DNA of 64,000 nucleotides from Verrucomicrobiaceae bacterium (GTDB lineage Bacteria > Verrucomicrobiota > Verrucomicrobiia > Verrucomicrobiales > Verrucomicrobiaceae): contig JAIXYN010000031.1 of NCBI GenBank assembly GCA_027490195.1, positions 45,749 through 109,748 of the forward strand, in the 5' to 3' direction. Below the pieces are notes generated by a model. It was not told the DNA's origin. It was given only the letters and a program-made list of their open reading frames with translations, and made no database searches. Below are positions 41,171 through 51,516 of this stretch, in pieces; within the stretch, counting starts at the first letter, position 1; the number at the start of each line of letters is the position of its first letter. The translations under genes and the position numbers were made by a program.

Positions 41171-43618
41171 CTATCGTTTGTTCGTCGTGATGTTTGCCAT
41201 CATCTCGAAGTTCTTGTTGAACGCCTTGCCTGTCGGCGAAAGCTGGTAGAACTCGGGCTTGTCTCCGGCGAGTCGCTGGTGCGAGATCTGCATGCCCCAG
41301 GGGGTCGAGACATTGGGGATCAGCGCCCCGAGCGATGCGTAGTCAATCCGGATCTCGATGCACCACTTGTCGGGGTATTTCTTCACCGCATAGTCGCTCA
41401 CGCTGTAGAACGCCGGCAGGTTGGCCACGTTCGGATCAGTCGTGTCCTGGTCGAAGATAGTGCCAGCCGGGTTGACGTTGATGACAGGCATGCGCCCGCT
41501 CGGAGTCTCCAGCCGTATCTCCACAAAATCATCGGCCCAGATGCCCGAGTCGTCGCGCGCCTTGGTGCGGTCATGGAGGCGGTCCATCTTGGGCTCGCGG
41601 CACTCGATGCCGATGTAGAGGGCGGTCGGCGTGGCGCGGAACGCAGCGGTGGTGGAGATGTGGGTTGGCTTGGCACTGCTGAACATGTCCTTCAGCGGAT
41701 AGGAGGGCACGCCCTTCCAGAAGGCTTTGGAAAAATCGCCATTGCACTGGGTGTCTTCGGCGAAGCGTCCGGCCTGGATGGTCGGACCTTTGCGATGCAG
41801 GTTTAGGAACAGTCTTTTGAGCGGCTCCATCTCATAGGCGAGGCGGTCGAGCCTCTTCGCATAGATGCTGCCAGCCCCGGCTTTGGCGCGGGCCTTGCCG
41901 AAGATGTCGAAGAGCTTCGTCACATCTTCCTCCTTGAAGTTGCCTGAGGATGCCGTCACGCGGCGCGGCGCTTTCCTCATCCATATTTCCTCGCCGAATT
42001 TATCCAGCGCTTTCATCTCTTCCGCAGCAGGGCCGTAGTAGAGCGTGTAGTATTCGGCCAGGAGCTTGTCCACATCCACCTTCGGATTCCACATCAGCTT
42101 CGAGTAGAGATACATCATGACATGCGTCTGTGCCGGGCAGCCGATGTTGGTGTTGCGATTTTCGGGTTTTGTCCTGTCGCCAAAGGGGGCGTCGTATTCA
42201 AGAAGGAATCCCTGGCACTTGTCGGGCGTGATGTTTTTGAAGAGCTGCTTCAGGTTTTCTGTGAAAATATACGGGGTCGGCGGATAGTTGCGGTGAGGGC
42301 CGCGGTCATAGAGGTAGTCGTAATAAATGAACTGCTCCGGCGCTTTGACGCACTTGAACCACTCCTTCATGACACCGGTAAACTCAGGATTCAGGTGGTC
42401 ATAGGCCGTGGTGTTCGCGAACACGCAGGTCATGTCATCCGGGATGAACTTGCCATGGAGCTGGGTGGGGACGCCCACCGTGCCGGAGTAGGCGTAGAAG
42501 GCTTTGCGCTGCTGGTTGCCGGGATACTTCTTGTTATAGCGCTCGAGCATGTTCGCATTGAAATCCCAGGCGTAGTCGCTGTAGCGCCCGGCATCGCCGC
42601 GCTCTTTCAGTTTGTCCCAACCGTTTGCCACATCCTCGTCGTCGATGGTGCTCCATCCATCCGGCTGGTTAAAGCTGACATACGGGAGCAACTTCGGATA
42701 GAAGGTATTGGCGGACTCCAGGTATTGCAGAAAAGTTGAGCGGAACTTTTCGCCGGAGAGCTTGGGTGCGTGGAAATCAGTCTTGCCGTTGACCTTTCCC
42801 GCACACTCGGGGTCCTCTTTGCCGTCGAGGATGCGCCCTGCGGCATGATAAAAGAAAATGAAATCGCTCATCCCGCCGCCAAGCGACTTGAACCACATGG
42901 CTTCATCGCGGCAGCCACGCCAGTGGCTCCAGTTGCGGTAGCGGAAGGCCGGCTCGCTCTTGATGTCCTGATCGGCAAAGACAATCTCCTTCTTTTCGGG
43001 GATGACCTGCCCGATCTCGGCGAAGGGCATGTACCAGCGGAAGCCGAGTTGTTCGAGAAGCGCGTAGGCGGCGAACAGAGTGCCGGTGGAATCAATGCCA
43101 TCGTGAAACCCAAGACTCCTCGACGCATCCTGTTCGCGGCACTGGTTGTGGAGGCCCTCCATGAACATCGGCGAGCGCCATTTGTGCCCGCCGGTGTGCT
43201 TCAGCCATTTGTCTTCGACCCTGTAGAGGTTGTCCTCGCTGAGACCGTAATGTTTATACCATTCGACATCGACCCCAGCCGCGATCACATCGTCGCCTTT
43301 GACGATGATCTTGTAGCCGTCGTATTTGACCTCTTTGAGATCCATCCCGATCTTCTTCGTCATCTCGTTTTCGCCGAACCAGACCCTGGTCTTCACCTTG
43401 CCGGTCGGTTCACTGACGATATCGAGCTTGGCGCCCGACATCTTGGCAATGATGTTCTGAAACTCCGTTGCCGCCGCGATCACAATCGGATTGGCATCCT
43501 TCGGGATGATGATTTCGGCCGTCACATTACCGTCCTTCACGATCGGCGCTGCGGAAAGGGGCGCCGAGAAACAGAAGGTCAGCAACAGGATGGCAATAAG
43601 TGGTGTGGTATGTTTCAT
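41171..43618 (-). CDS. DUF4838 exported protein with C-terminal CBM9-like domain
   Basis: An 815-residue exported protein with signal peptide MKHTTPLIAILLLTFCFS. Residues ~20-200 hold the alpha/beta N-terminal fold (IVIAAATEFQNIIAKMSGAKLDIV), then the DUF4838 core (FAYSGTVGVPTQLHG..., LLEYDAPFGDRTKPEN). The last ~180 residues (ALYIGIECREPKMD, SGIWADDFVEIRLETPSGR, CIEIRIDYASLGAL) form a CBM9/carbohydrate-binding sandwich not found in the other two DUF4838 proteins of the island. It lies 16 bases after the SGNH gene, on the same strand. Confidence 0.87.
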   Translation of the reverse strand: MKHTTPLIAILLLTFCFSAPLSAAPIVKDGNVTAEIIIPKDANPIVIAAATEFQNIIAKMSGAKLDIVSEPTGKVKTRVWFGENEMTKKIGMDLKEVKYDGYKIIVKGDDVIAAGVDVEWYKHYGLSEDNLYRVEDKWLKHTGGHKWRSPMFMEGLHNQCREQDASRSLGFHDGIDSTGTLFAAYALLEQLGFRWYMPFAEIGQVIPEKKEIVFADQDIKSEPAFRYRNWSHWRGCRDEAMWFKSLGGGMSDFIFFYHAAGRILDGKEDPECAGKVNGKTDFHAPKLSGEKFRSTFLQYLESANTFYPKLLPYVSFNQPDGWSTIDDEDVANGWDKLKERGDAGRYSDYAWDFNANMLERYNKKYPGNQQRKAFYAYSGTVGVPTQLHGKFIPDDMTCVFANTTAYDHLNPEFTGVMKEWFKCVKAPEQFIYYDYLYDRGPHRNYPPTPYIFTENLKQLFKNITPDKCQGFLLEYDAPFGDRTKPENRNTNIGCPAQTHVMMYLYSKLMWNPKVDVDKLLAEYYTLYYGPAAEEMKALDKFGEEIWMRKAPRRVTASSGNFKEEDVTKLFDIFGKARAKAGAGSIYAKRLDRLAYEMEPLKRLFLNLHRKGPTIQAGRFAEDTQCNGDFSKAFWKGVPSYPLKDMFSSAKPTHISTTAAFRATPTALYIGIECREPKMDRLHDRTKARDDSGIWADDFVEIRLETPSGRMPVINVNPAGTIFDQDTTDPNVANLPAFYSVSDYAVKKYPDKWCIEIRIDYASLGALIPNVSTPWGMQISHQRLAGDKPEFYQLSPTGKAFNKNFEMMANITTNKR

Positions 43619-43633
43619 TTCGGTGTCTTTCAA

Positions 43634-44941
43634 TCAGGGGCGTTCATTCAACAGCTTATCAAGTGTGGGGCTCATCGCCTCCATCCAGCGTGTGTAGCCG
43701 GGGCCGGCGACGTGGAGTTTGTCGGGCATCACCGCTGGGCTGATGCTTCCATCGGGCTCGATGAGTTTGTCGCCAACGTCGAGGAAGAAGACCCGCTTGT
43801 TGTCGGTCAGCTCGGCGAGTTTGGCGTTTGTCTGGCGGATTGCCCCGTTGATTTCGTCTTTGATTGAGGCACCGCGCGGCAGAATGCCCAGCAGCAGGAC
43901 TTTGCTCTGGGCGGTCTTGGTCCGGATCTCTTGAATCAGCCCGCCGATGTTCGATGCGATCTCGTCGGGAGTGAACTTGCCAGTGAGGTTGTTGGTGCCA
44001 ATGAGCAGCACGATGACCTTCGGCTTAGCCTTGTCGAGCATGCCGTTTTGCACGCGCCAGAGCACGTTTTGAATCCAGTCCCCGCCGATGCCGAGATTGA
44101 TGGGACGATGTTTGCCAAAGCGCGCCTCCAGCACTTCCTGCGGCCAGCGTGCGGTGATGGAGTCGCCGATAAAGACCAGCTCCGGGCGTGTCGCCACGAC
44201 GGCTTCGCACTGCGTCTGATGCTTGTCGGCATAGGCGCTGCCAATCTTTCCATTCACTCCGAACTGCGGCGTGGAAGCGCCCAGTGCTGGGGAGATGATA
44301 TTGGATGGGGCCTCGGGCGTTTGCCCAGTTGGGCAGTCCTCGATGACATAGAGGAGTCGGCCACCCGCTTTCTTTGAATTCGCCTTGGGAACAATCGCGA
44401 GGTGAATGACGTCATCCTTCTTTAGTGGGCCGAGCTTGAACTGAAAGACGTGGGCGAAGCGGTCCTTCGCAAAGTGTTTTTGCGCCTTCAATTGCTCATT
44501 CACATAGACCTGCACCTCGGTGCCATCGGTGAAGGGGGTGCGCAGGTTCCCGTGGTTGATCCAGACATCGCCAGCGGAATCGGCACTGAGTTTGAATGAC
44601 GCGATGTAGCATCGTGCGCCGCCATTTTTGTCGGGCATGGCAAAGACATCGCGCGAAAGGGTCTGGCTGGGGGCATCAGTCCGCAGTGCGCCTGACGCAT
44701 CCCGCACACCATAGGCCTTCGCTTTCTCATCGTAGCTCAAAGGCGTGTAACCGCTGGAGTCACCGAGCTTGTTGCGCTCATTCCATTGAAACTTCCAGCC
44801 CGCTGGCGGCACCTGGGCCGCAGCGGCGTCTCCATAGACGGCAATGATGTTTCCTGCTCCGGCTTCGCTGGCTTTCAGCGTGCCCTTCTGAGCATGACTG
44901 AGGAACTGCAGCGCGAGGAGGATGGTGTAGATGCGATTCAT
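43634..44941 (-). CDS. Exported SGNH/GDSL hydrolase with N-terminal beta-domain
   Basis: A 435-residue protein with signal peptide MNRIYTILLALQFLSHA. Residues ~30-225 form a beta-rich domain (DVWINHGNLRTPF, VFQFKLGPLKKDDVIHLAIV), possibly carbohydrate-binding. The C-terminal SGNH fold has block I VFIGDSITARWP (nucleophile Ser), block II IGGDWIQNVL, block III IGTNN and block V DKLHVAGPGYTRW (Asp-x-x-His). Such enzymes deacetylate or deacylate polysaccharides. Start at ATG 44941 after the upstream codons fail to give a signal peptide. Confidence 0.88.
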   Translation of the reverse strand: MNRIYTILLALQFLSHAQKGTLKASEAGAGNIIAVYGDAAAAQVPPAGWKFQWNERNKLGDSSGYTPLSYDEKAKAYGVRDASGALRTDAPSQTLSRDVFAMPDKNGGARCYIASFKLSADSAGDVWINHGNLRTPFTDGTEVQVYVNEQLKAQKHFAKDRFAHVFQFKLGPLKKDDVIHLAIVPKANSKKAGGRLLYVIEDCPTGQTPEAPSNIISPALGASTPQFGVNGKIGSAYADKHQTQCEAVVATRPELVFIGDSITARWPQEVLEARFGKHRPINLGIGGDWIQNVLWRVQNGMLDKAKPKVIVLLIGTNNLTGKFTPDEIASNIGGLIQEIRTKTAQSKVLLLGILPRGASIKDEINGAIRQTNAKLAELTDNKRVFFLDVGDKLIEPDGSISPAVMPDKLHVAGPGYTRWMEAMSPTLDKLLNERP

Positions 44942-45052
44942 GAAATGATTCTCCAAAGGATACACCCGCAGCACGTACTTTTGCGCGAGCTATTCGTGGC
45001 CAACAAAGTAAAGTCGTTTACGCTCAGGCTAAAATGGGTTCGCACCTGCGGA

Positions 45053-48000
45053 CTACCTGCCATCACCAATGACGCTCACATCTTTGAACCGCAACGATGT
45101 CCGCACGGGAACCATCTTGGTGAGGTTCAAGGATTGGCGGTGTGTGATGATGTAGATGCCGGTTAGCTTCAAAGGATAGTCGAGTTGACCATCGATATTG
45201 CCTTTCCATTGCTTGAAGCCGCTTCCGGGCTCGACGTGTTTCAACGGCGAATCATCGGTGAGTGGAAAGCTCATGAAGCGCCACCCATCGAAGTCGAGGG
45301 TGCTGTAGTTGCCCCAGTCACCGCCGTCGTAGCCGCCATTAGAGATAAAATGCTCGCCTTTGGCATCCTCTATCTCCCACAAGATGCGGCCCCAGCTGCT
45401 ATTGCCTCGTACCCAAATGCCGATGCTGTGCGGCTTGCCGGTAATGGGCACGGCTGTTTTCAATTTCAGCGCGGTATATTCTCCGACGACAGCGGGCAGT
45501 TCGCCGGTCTTTAGCAGAGCCACTTCGAGGCAGGGGCCTTGTTCGGCATCGTGCTGCTGGGTGAGTGTGAAATTGCCCGCACGCCGCAACTCACTCTTCA
45601 AAGTGTCGTCGTTCACGAGCGACCAGTCATCTGAGTTGTCCATTTTCGCGACGACTTGGGTGCCACTCGGTGGCGGCAAAAAATGCCGTGCGCCTGCGGT
45701 GATAGTTTTCACGGAGACAGAACCAGTGAGGTAGATCACTGCGCTTGAGGCCTTGATCTTGAGACGCCTGCCCTTTGTTGCCTGCTGATGTTGCACGCCA
45801 TAGAAATCCGTCTGTGTGAGGGTGGCATCAGCCGGCAGTTCGATTTGCATTTCGCATTCGCCGCGTGTGGTCCAAAGCGCATACACATACTGATCGCCAC
45901 GCGTAAACTCGAGCGCGTGTGCACTCGATGAACCGGTGTCTAGTTGCCGCGCTAGCTTCACGCTGTCGAGCACCTTGGTGAGCGTGGCCAGGGCGACATA
46001 GGCAGGCTTGGGATAGTGAAGAGGGTGGCGCTGGCACAGGCCGCTGCCACCCCACAGCGCATCGTAGTAGGCATTGCCCACGTCTTCGAGTCCGGCAGGT
46101 GAGATGGCGGGAAAACGATGTGCGATCCCAATCATCATATCACGGGCATACCACTCTGCGTGACGTTGGGCGCCTAGATCACGCTCGGCTCGCGAGGTGA
46201 ACTCGAAGCAGCCAGCCAGCGGAATGTCATGGCCAAGCTTCCGCGCTGTCTCGCTCATGAGCCAGATACCGCCGCTAGTGTGAGGACTGAGTTTTTCCGG
46301 CGCGATGGTCTGCCCGGTGGTCTCGCTGCCAAGGTAGTCGATTAACTCACGTGGGAAGCCACGCCGGAGCATGACTGCGATCATGCCGATTGAGCCGCCG
46401 GAGTTTCCCGCGATGATTTTAAGCTGTGGAAACTTTGCGCGGAAGAACTTCGCTCCGCGCAGACCGAGTTCGTAGAGATCGTCCTCGCGCTTTGCGAGTG
46501 TCTCATCCTTCGCCGCATAATTCACGTCATACAGTTCCGGCGGATACGCGCCTGGGTCGTAGCTCTCGTGAAACAAATCGATGAACTGGCAATGAGGGAA
46601 GCGCTGCAGCATTTCGGTGATGTTCTTCTCGGCACGCGCCTCCGCAGCGGGCCAGTCCTGAAGATCAGCAAGCCGAAACGGCCACTTGATTTGATTCAGT
46701 GAGACCTTCCACGGCGCGAGTTCTGGCTCGGAGTCCTTCGTCCAGAAAAACGTTGTGCGCCGCATCCCGGCCTTGTGCAGCAGCGGTCCGGCGATGCCGG
46801 CATCGTGTGTGGAGTAATGCACGCCATTGAACCACCAGGTGCCGAAGGGCGATTCGTAGCCTGCGGTGCGCGTGTCTTTTCCCAACAGGGCAAACGCAGC
46901 CTCGTGCGTCATCAGCGACTTCCCATGCTCGTCGTTCACAAGGACGCGCAGACCATACCAGCCGATTTGTGGCATCGCCAAAGGCAGCGTGATGTCCGCC
47001 TCCGCGCCCGCAGCGCCGAGAGATGTCGTCTTCTCATTCGCGGCAAGTCGCTTGCCATTCACATCGCTGATTTCCCAGCGCACCACGCACTTCACTGGCT
47101 TCACCGCGCGCAGACTTACGGTGGTCTCCGGCACTTCGTTATTGTGGAAGATGTTGCCGGGTTGCGACTGCTTCAGTCGCAGTTCGACCGGCGATTTCTC
47201 CAAGCTCACACCAAAGACATGCACTGCGCTGGTCGATGTTGCCAGCGGCATGCGGCGGCGGTCGATCTGCACCTCCAACCCGCCCATCTTGCCGAGGAAT
47301 TCAAAGTCGAGATACGGCCCGATTTTCATCGCAGCGTATTGATCCTTTGTATCCGAAAGCAGATCGAGGATATCGCCCGCCTTCAAGTCCACGCGCACGA
47401 GATACAGCGGCACCGTGGTCTTCTTCTTGTCCACGCTCACATATTCCACGCTGCCCACCTGCTCGATGCCAGCGCCGGGTTTCTCATCGCCGCGCGGCAA
47501 AGCAAGCGTCGTATCCGCGATGGCACCTCCACGCCCCTGCGTGCCAAACCGCGTCAACCGCGTGGTAAGCACCGCATCCTTTTTCACATCCGGCTCCACC
47601 GCGCACAGCACCCAGGCGCGATGATAGAACGCCTGCGGCACTGAGAAGTGCAGTGACTCCTTCATGCCGTCCAACGACGTGCGCGAGGTGAACTCATTCG
47701 TCTCCAAGGCCCGCGGCCCCTGCATCATCTTCGCCTCGCCGACATCCGCATTGCCCGCGCTCTCCGGCACAATGATCGGCACCGTTTTGATCTGCTGCAT
47801 CCCCGGCTTCAAAGACACCACCGCTTCCTTCATTACGCCAGGCCGCGCAATGCTCCGTACATCTAGGGGCAAAAACAGACCGCTTTCCGCGCGCGTGAAT
47901 GACCGCACGCCGCGCACCTCGCCACCCGGTTCCAATTTGAAACTCACCTCCATGAGTCGTGCATCACTCGCCACCCGCCCGCTGAATCGCCCGTCCAACC

Positions 48001-48430
48001 ACAACTCCGAGCCTGCCGAATCTACGCGCACCTCCATCGGCACCCAGCATTGCGAAGCCGGAGTCAGCGACTCCCAAGCCTTCGCCAGTTCCGCCTGCTG
48101 TGCCTCCGTGTAGCGCGAGAGTCGAGGCCGACTGTGATACTCAAACCGCAGGCCAGCGCCCGTGAACTCGATCCATCCATCCGCCATTGGCACCGTCTCC
48201 GGCGTCTTCTTGCCATCCTTCTCCACCGTGCGCTTCAGCGTGTCTGCCTTCACCGCGCCGAGCAGCGTCTGCGTTTTGCCATCCGCAAACTTGAACATCA
48301 CCGCCATCTTCCCCGCTGCGCCGATGCGGAACTCGGCGTTCAGAGTGTTGCCTTCGTTGAGCGGGATGGCCAGGGCGTTGAGCACCGATGCACCGAAGAG
48401 AAGAGCGGCGTAAGTTCGGAAAATGCTCAT
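45053..48430 (-). CDS. Large exported protein, TIM-barrel glycosidase-like, multi-domain
   Basis: A 1125-residue exported protein with signal peptide MSIFRTYAALLFGASVLNA. N-terminal ~400 residues are beta-sandwich-like; residues ~590-830 read as a TIM-barrel glycosidase (GYESPFGTWWFNGVHYSTHDAG, FIDLFHESYDP, YLGSETTGQTI, AGCFEFTSRAERD), resembling clan GH-A proteins in motif style though no family is certain. A C-terminal beta-domain (GNSSWGRILWEIEDAKGEHF) resembles a galactose-binding sandwich. The catalytic acids are not assigned. The 44 codons before ATG 48430 lack coding character. Last gene before the SGNH gene in this sub-block. Confidence 0.7.
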   Translation of the reverse strand: MSIFRTYAALLFGASVLNALAIPLNEGNTLNAEFRIGAAGKMAVMFKFADGKTQTLLGAVKADTLKRTVEKDGKKTPETVPMADGWIEFTGAGLRFEYHSRPRLSRYTEAQQAELAKAWESLTPASQCWVPMEVRVDSAGSELWLDGRFSGRVASDARLMEVSFKLEPGGEVRGVRSFTRAESGLFLPLDVRSIARPGVMKEAVVSLKPGMQQIKTVPIIVPESAGNADVGEAKMMQGPRALETNEFTSRTSLDGMKESLHFSVPQAFYHRAWVLCAVEPDVKKDAVLTTRLTRFGTQGRGGAIADTTLALPRGDEKPGAGIEQVGSVEYVSVDKKKTTVPLYLVRVDLKAGDILDLLSDTKDQYAAMKIGPYLDFEFLGKMGGLEVQIDRRRMPLATSTSAVHVFGVSLEKSPVELRLKQSQPGNIFHNNEVPETTVSLRAVKPVKCVVRWEISDVNGKRLAANEKTTSLGAAGAEADITLPLAMPQIGWYGLRVLVNDEHGKSLMTHEAAFALLGKDTRTAGYESPFGTWWFNGVHYSTHDAGIAGPLLHKAGMRRTTFFWTKDSEPELAPWKVSLNQIKWPFRLADLQDWPAAEARAEKNITEMLQRFPHCQFIDLFHESYDPGAYPPELYDVNYAAKDETLAKREDDLYELGLRGAKFFRAKFPQLKIIAGNSGGSIGMIAVMLRRGFPRELIDYLGSETTGQTIAPEKLSPHTSGGIWLMSETARKLGHDIPLAGCFEFTSRAERDLGAQRHAEWYARDMMIGIAHRFPAISPAGLEDVGNAYYDALWGGSGLCQRHPLHYPKPAYVALATLTKVLDSVKLARQLDTGSSSAHALEFTRGDQYVYALWTTRGECEMQIELPADATLTQTDFYGVQHQQATKGRRLKIKASSAVIYLTGSVSVKTITAGARHFLPPPSGTQVVAKMDNSDDWSLVNDDTLKSELRRAGNFTLTQQHDAEQGPCLEVALLKTGELPAVVGEYTALKLKTAVPITGKPHSIGIWVRGNSSWGRILWEIEDAKGEHFISNGGYDGGDWGNYSTLDFDGWRFMSFPLTDDSPLKHVEPGSGFKQWKGNIDGQLDYPLKLTGIYIITHRQSLNLTKMVPVRTSLRFKDVSVIGDGR

Positions 48431-48485
48431 CAGGTTGGTAAGTGAGACGGGTTCAGGACAAGAGGCTCTCAAACGCAAAAGATTC

Positions 48486-50456
48486 CTATTTTGAATCCAG
48501 CTTCTCCTGCTCCAGTGACTTCTTGATGGCGTCGTTGAAGCCTTTTTGAAGTTCCTCCGCATTCAGCGGCGCGGCCGTGGTGTTTTGCTGCGAATACGTG
48601 CCACCTTCCCAGCGCAGGTTGCGAATCGCGGGCTGCCCTTTCCATGGCTTGCCGTTGATGCTCACTTTTTGACCGTCCTTAACGATCTCACCTTTGGGAG
48701 AGATGCTGAACTCTGTCACTGTCTGCCAGTTCGCGAGCGGCGTCGTGATCTTCGGATCGGTGGGCAAAAGATCGCTGATCTTCACGCTCACTTCCTGCCA
48801 ATCCGGCGAGCCCTTCAGCGGTTTGAGCGCGGTGTAATCGACAGCCGGTTTACCCATTGCGAACGCTCCCCAGGCATTGCAGTTGAAGGTGAGGACGAGC
48901 TGGTTGTCGGTCTCGCATCGGGTCTCAAAGTGCAGCGTCGCGCCGTCCGGGCCGCGCCACTTCGCATCCTTCAGTTTGCGTGTCGCGGCGGTCCACAGCG
49001 TCGGGTGCCCCCAGGTGAGCCGATACCAGTCGTGCCAGCCGCGCGAACCGTCATCAATGAGCCGTTCCGGCTTGTCGGTTGGCCTCACTTTTGCCGCCTG
49101 CAACTGTGACGGACCGACGGCGAGGACGCGGGAGCTGATGGCGAAGGTCTCGCTGTTTCCATCACCCGGCATCAACGGGATGGTTCGATAGTTTGGCGGT
49201 GTCTCGTAAGCCACATTAGCGAAGACAAAGAGCGGCTGATCGAGGCTGATCACCGGGCATTCAGCCTGCCATTGCGAGTCCGATTTGACCGCTTTGGCAT
49301 CGCGCCAGAAACGCGTGAGCGCGTGTGGATCGAGCGAGTAGTAGATGTCCACGCGTTGCACCCGCTGCGAGTCGTCGGGCGTCACACTCACACGGGGGAT
49401 GCCGTCCGGCGATGCAAGATTCAGCGTGATCTTCGGCGTGGCCGGCATCTTGAACGCCACTCCTTTCAAGTGCTCCTCAAACCACAGATAGTCAGTGAGA
49501 GTATGCTCCGATGTGTGGCGATGATTCAGGTGCGGGGCGATGCTGAAACGCAGGCGCTCGTCGGGCACGCTGCGCCAGTTCCAGGCCATGTTGTCGATGT
49601 TCGCATTGAAGTCGTTTGTCGGCGAAAGCCACAGCACCGGGCAGGTGATGCGCGGGATGTAGGCGTTGTCGGAGACGCAGGCGAGTTCCATGGCTGTGCG
49701 CTTGGCACGGCTGCCTCCGGGCACATCGGTCTCGCTTTCCAAAAGGTCTCCCGCGCCGCCGCATGATGGCACTGCTGCTTTGATCCGTTGGTCGATTCCG
49801 GCGAGATTGGTCGTGAGCTTCCCGCCCATGGAGTGACCGTGCACACCGATCCGCGACGCATCCACTTCGGTCTGCTTTTCCAGAAAGGTGATCGCGCGCC
49901 GGGCGGCGGTAAGCACGATGAACCAGTTGCTGTTCCGCGGCGACTCCACGGCATCGAGCGTGAACTCATCCGGCGTGAGCGCTCCCGCGAAATGGTTCGC
50001 CTTGTTGCGCTGCGGTGGATGTGTGGCGTCGAGTTTCCCCCAATCGGTCTGCGGGCCGCTCCACGTCTCCCCGCCGATGCCCATCTTGTTGCCACCCCAG
50101 TTCAGCGAGAGACTCGCATAGCCTCGCTTCGCGTAAGTCACGACACTGTCGAGGTTGGCCGATTGGCCACCGCCGTGCAGATGCAGAATGGTCGGCAGTT
50201 TCGTCGCTCCCTTTGGAAACGCATAGAGTCCCGCGACCCGAGACGGCGCTCCTTTGAAAACACCGACCTGATAGCGCACAATGCGGCAGACCACTCCATC
50301 CTTCTCCCACTCCTTGAGGACTTCGCTTTCGAGCGGGTCTTTGCGCGGATCAAAATCAGCCCAGAGTTCTGAGACGGATTGCGGTGGTTCAACGGCAGCG
50401 AGGGGCCCGAAGGATACAAGAAGAGATGAACACAGGAGGGTAAGGGATCGATTCAT
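48486..50456 (-). CDS. Exported alpha/beta-hydrolase (acetyl-xylan-esterase/dienelactone-hydrolase-like)
   Basis: A 656-residue exported protein with signal peptide MNRSLTLLCSSLLVSFG. Residues ~70-350 are an alpha/beta-hydrolase: LHLHGGGQSANLDSV (oxyanion region), IGVHGHSMGGKLT (nucleophile Ser), VLWLSPTNDFN (Asp), and HLNHRHTSEHT (His). The C-terminal ~300 residues are beta-rich. Such enzymes remove acetyl or feruloyl groups from polysaccharides. The gene starts 56 bases after the WD40 gene ends. Substrate is not proven. Confidence 0.82.
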   Translation of the reverse strand: MNRSLTLLCSSLLVSFGPLAAVEPPQSVSELWADFDPRKDPLESEVLKEWEKDGVVCRIVRYQVGVFKGAPSRVAGLYAFPKGATKLPTILHLHGGGQSANLDSVVTYAKRGYASLSLNWGGNKMGIGGETWSGPQTDWGKLDATHPPQRNKANHFAGALTPDEFTLDAVESPRNSNWFIVLTAARRAITFLEKQTEVDASRIGVHGHSMGGKLTTNLAGIDQRIKAAVPSCGGAGDLLESETDVPGGSRAKRTAMELACVSDNAYIPRITCPVLWLSPTNDFNANIDNMAWNWRSVPDERLRFSIAPHLNHRHTSEHTLTDYLWFEEHLKGVAFKMPATPKITLNLASPDGIPRVSVTPDDSQRVQRVDIYYSLDPHALTRFWRDAKAVKSDSQWQAECPVISLDQPLFVFANVAYETPPNYRTIPLMPGDGNSETFAISSRVLAVGPSQLQAAKVRPTDKPERLIDDGSRGWHDWYRLTWGHPTLWTAATRKLKDAKWRGPDGATLHFETRCETDNQLVLTFNCNAWGAFAMGKPAVDYTALKPLKGSPDWQEVSVKISDLLPTDPKITTPLANWQTVTEFSISPKGEIVKDGQKVSINGKPWKGQPAIRNLRWEGGTYSQQNTTAAPLNAEELQKGFNDAIKKSLEQEKLDSK

Positions 50457-50511
50457 AGAAAGGGTGTTTTGCTGGGCCAGTGAATGCATAGCATTTGAAT
50501 TCGCCGTTCAT

Positions 50512-51504
50512 TCATCCCTCCCACTCATAAAAGGCGACCACGCCTGTCTCAGGATACGAGCTTTTGCCAATGGCTTGCGTGATGGCGAAGCGCTTGTGGT
50601 CAGGGTGAATATCGAGGCAGGTGCAGGGGCCGTTGGTGGCTGTCTCGGCGAGGGATTTGTCCTCGTCGCGATGCCACGCGCGGAACTCGCCTTTGGCAAT
50701 CTCTCCGCTGGCGGCCATGATGAATCCATCGCGGTGGCAGCGGGCGGTGTAGCTGAAGCCCTTCATCGTGGAGGCGAGCTTGCGCTGGAACTTGCCGCTG
50801 CTGGTGTCATAGAGTAGCAGGCTGGCGGGGCCGTCGTAGCCGCCGCGTCCGCAGGCGATGATGAGCGCTCCATCAGGCGTGAGCGTGAGGCCGCGGATGC
50901 CGCCCCACTCGATGTCCTCGACGTTGCGATAGCCGGACAACTCGGGCACTTCGATCTTGAGCAGTTCGCTCCCGCTGGTGAGGTCGCAGACTTTGATCGT
51001 GGGCTTCTTCGGCTGACGATCTGCGGTGATGATGCGCTTCCCATCAGGGTGCAAGGCGATGCCATAGAGGGGATGCTCGCTGCGTGGCAATTCGCGCAGG
51101 AGTTTGCCATCGGTGCAGTGCCAGAGGCGCAGGGCACCGTCCCGATCACCGGTGGCGAAACTCTTGCCATCAGCACTCACTGCGAGTGCGCGAATGGTGC
51201 AGGGATGTGCTTCGATGTTCCAACGCAGCTTTGGCACATCCCCGCTGCAATCCCAGGCTATGACGTGGCCGACGTAGTCGCAGGTGAGCACAAGATCATT
51301 GGCCGTGCGCGCCATTTCGCTGATCCAACTGTCGTGTCCGGCGAGCGCTATTTTCTTTCCGCTGGCAACGTCGATGCAGGCGATGCTGGCATCGCGTCCG
51401 CCAGCGAGGAGGTGCTTGCCATTGGGTGAGAAGACGCAGCTCATCAGCGGCACCTCATTCTTATGCTCGATGATGAGCTGGGTCTTGGCGGGATTGATGG
51501 GCAC
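50512..51504 (-). CDS. WD40-repeat beta-propeller protein
   Basis: A 330-residue protein of about seven WD40-like blades, e.g. SCVFSPNGKHLLAGGRDASIACID, IRALAVSADGKSFATGDRDGALRLWH and YGIALHPDGKRIITAD. No signal peptide is seen. WD40 proteins of this type commonly accompany the DUF1549/DUF1501 pair in planctomycetes and verrucomicrobia and are thought to act as scaffolds. It is 12 bases from the DUF1501 gene and is probably in its operon. Confidence 0.87.
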   Translation of the reverse strand: MPINPAKTQLIIEHKNEVPLMSCVFSPNGKHLLAGGRDASIACIDVASGKKIALAGHDSWISEMARTANDLVLTCDYVGHVIAWDCSGDVPKLRWNIEAHPCTIRALAVSADGKSFATGDRDGALRLWHCTDGKLLRELPRSEHPLYGIALHPDGKRIITADRQPKKPTIKVCDLTSGSELLKIEVPELSGYRNVEDIEWGGIRGLTLTPDGALIIACGRGGYDGPASLLLYDTSSGKFQRKLASTMKGFSYTARCHRDGFIMAASGEIAKGEFRAWHRDEDKSLAETATNGPCTCLDIHPDHKRFAITQAIGKSSYPETGVVAFYEWEG

Positions 51505-51516
51505 TAGCGGCAGCGG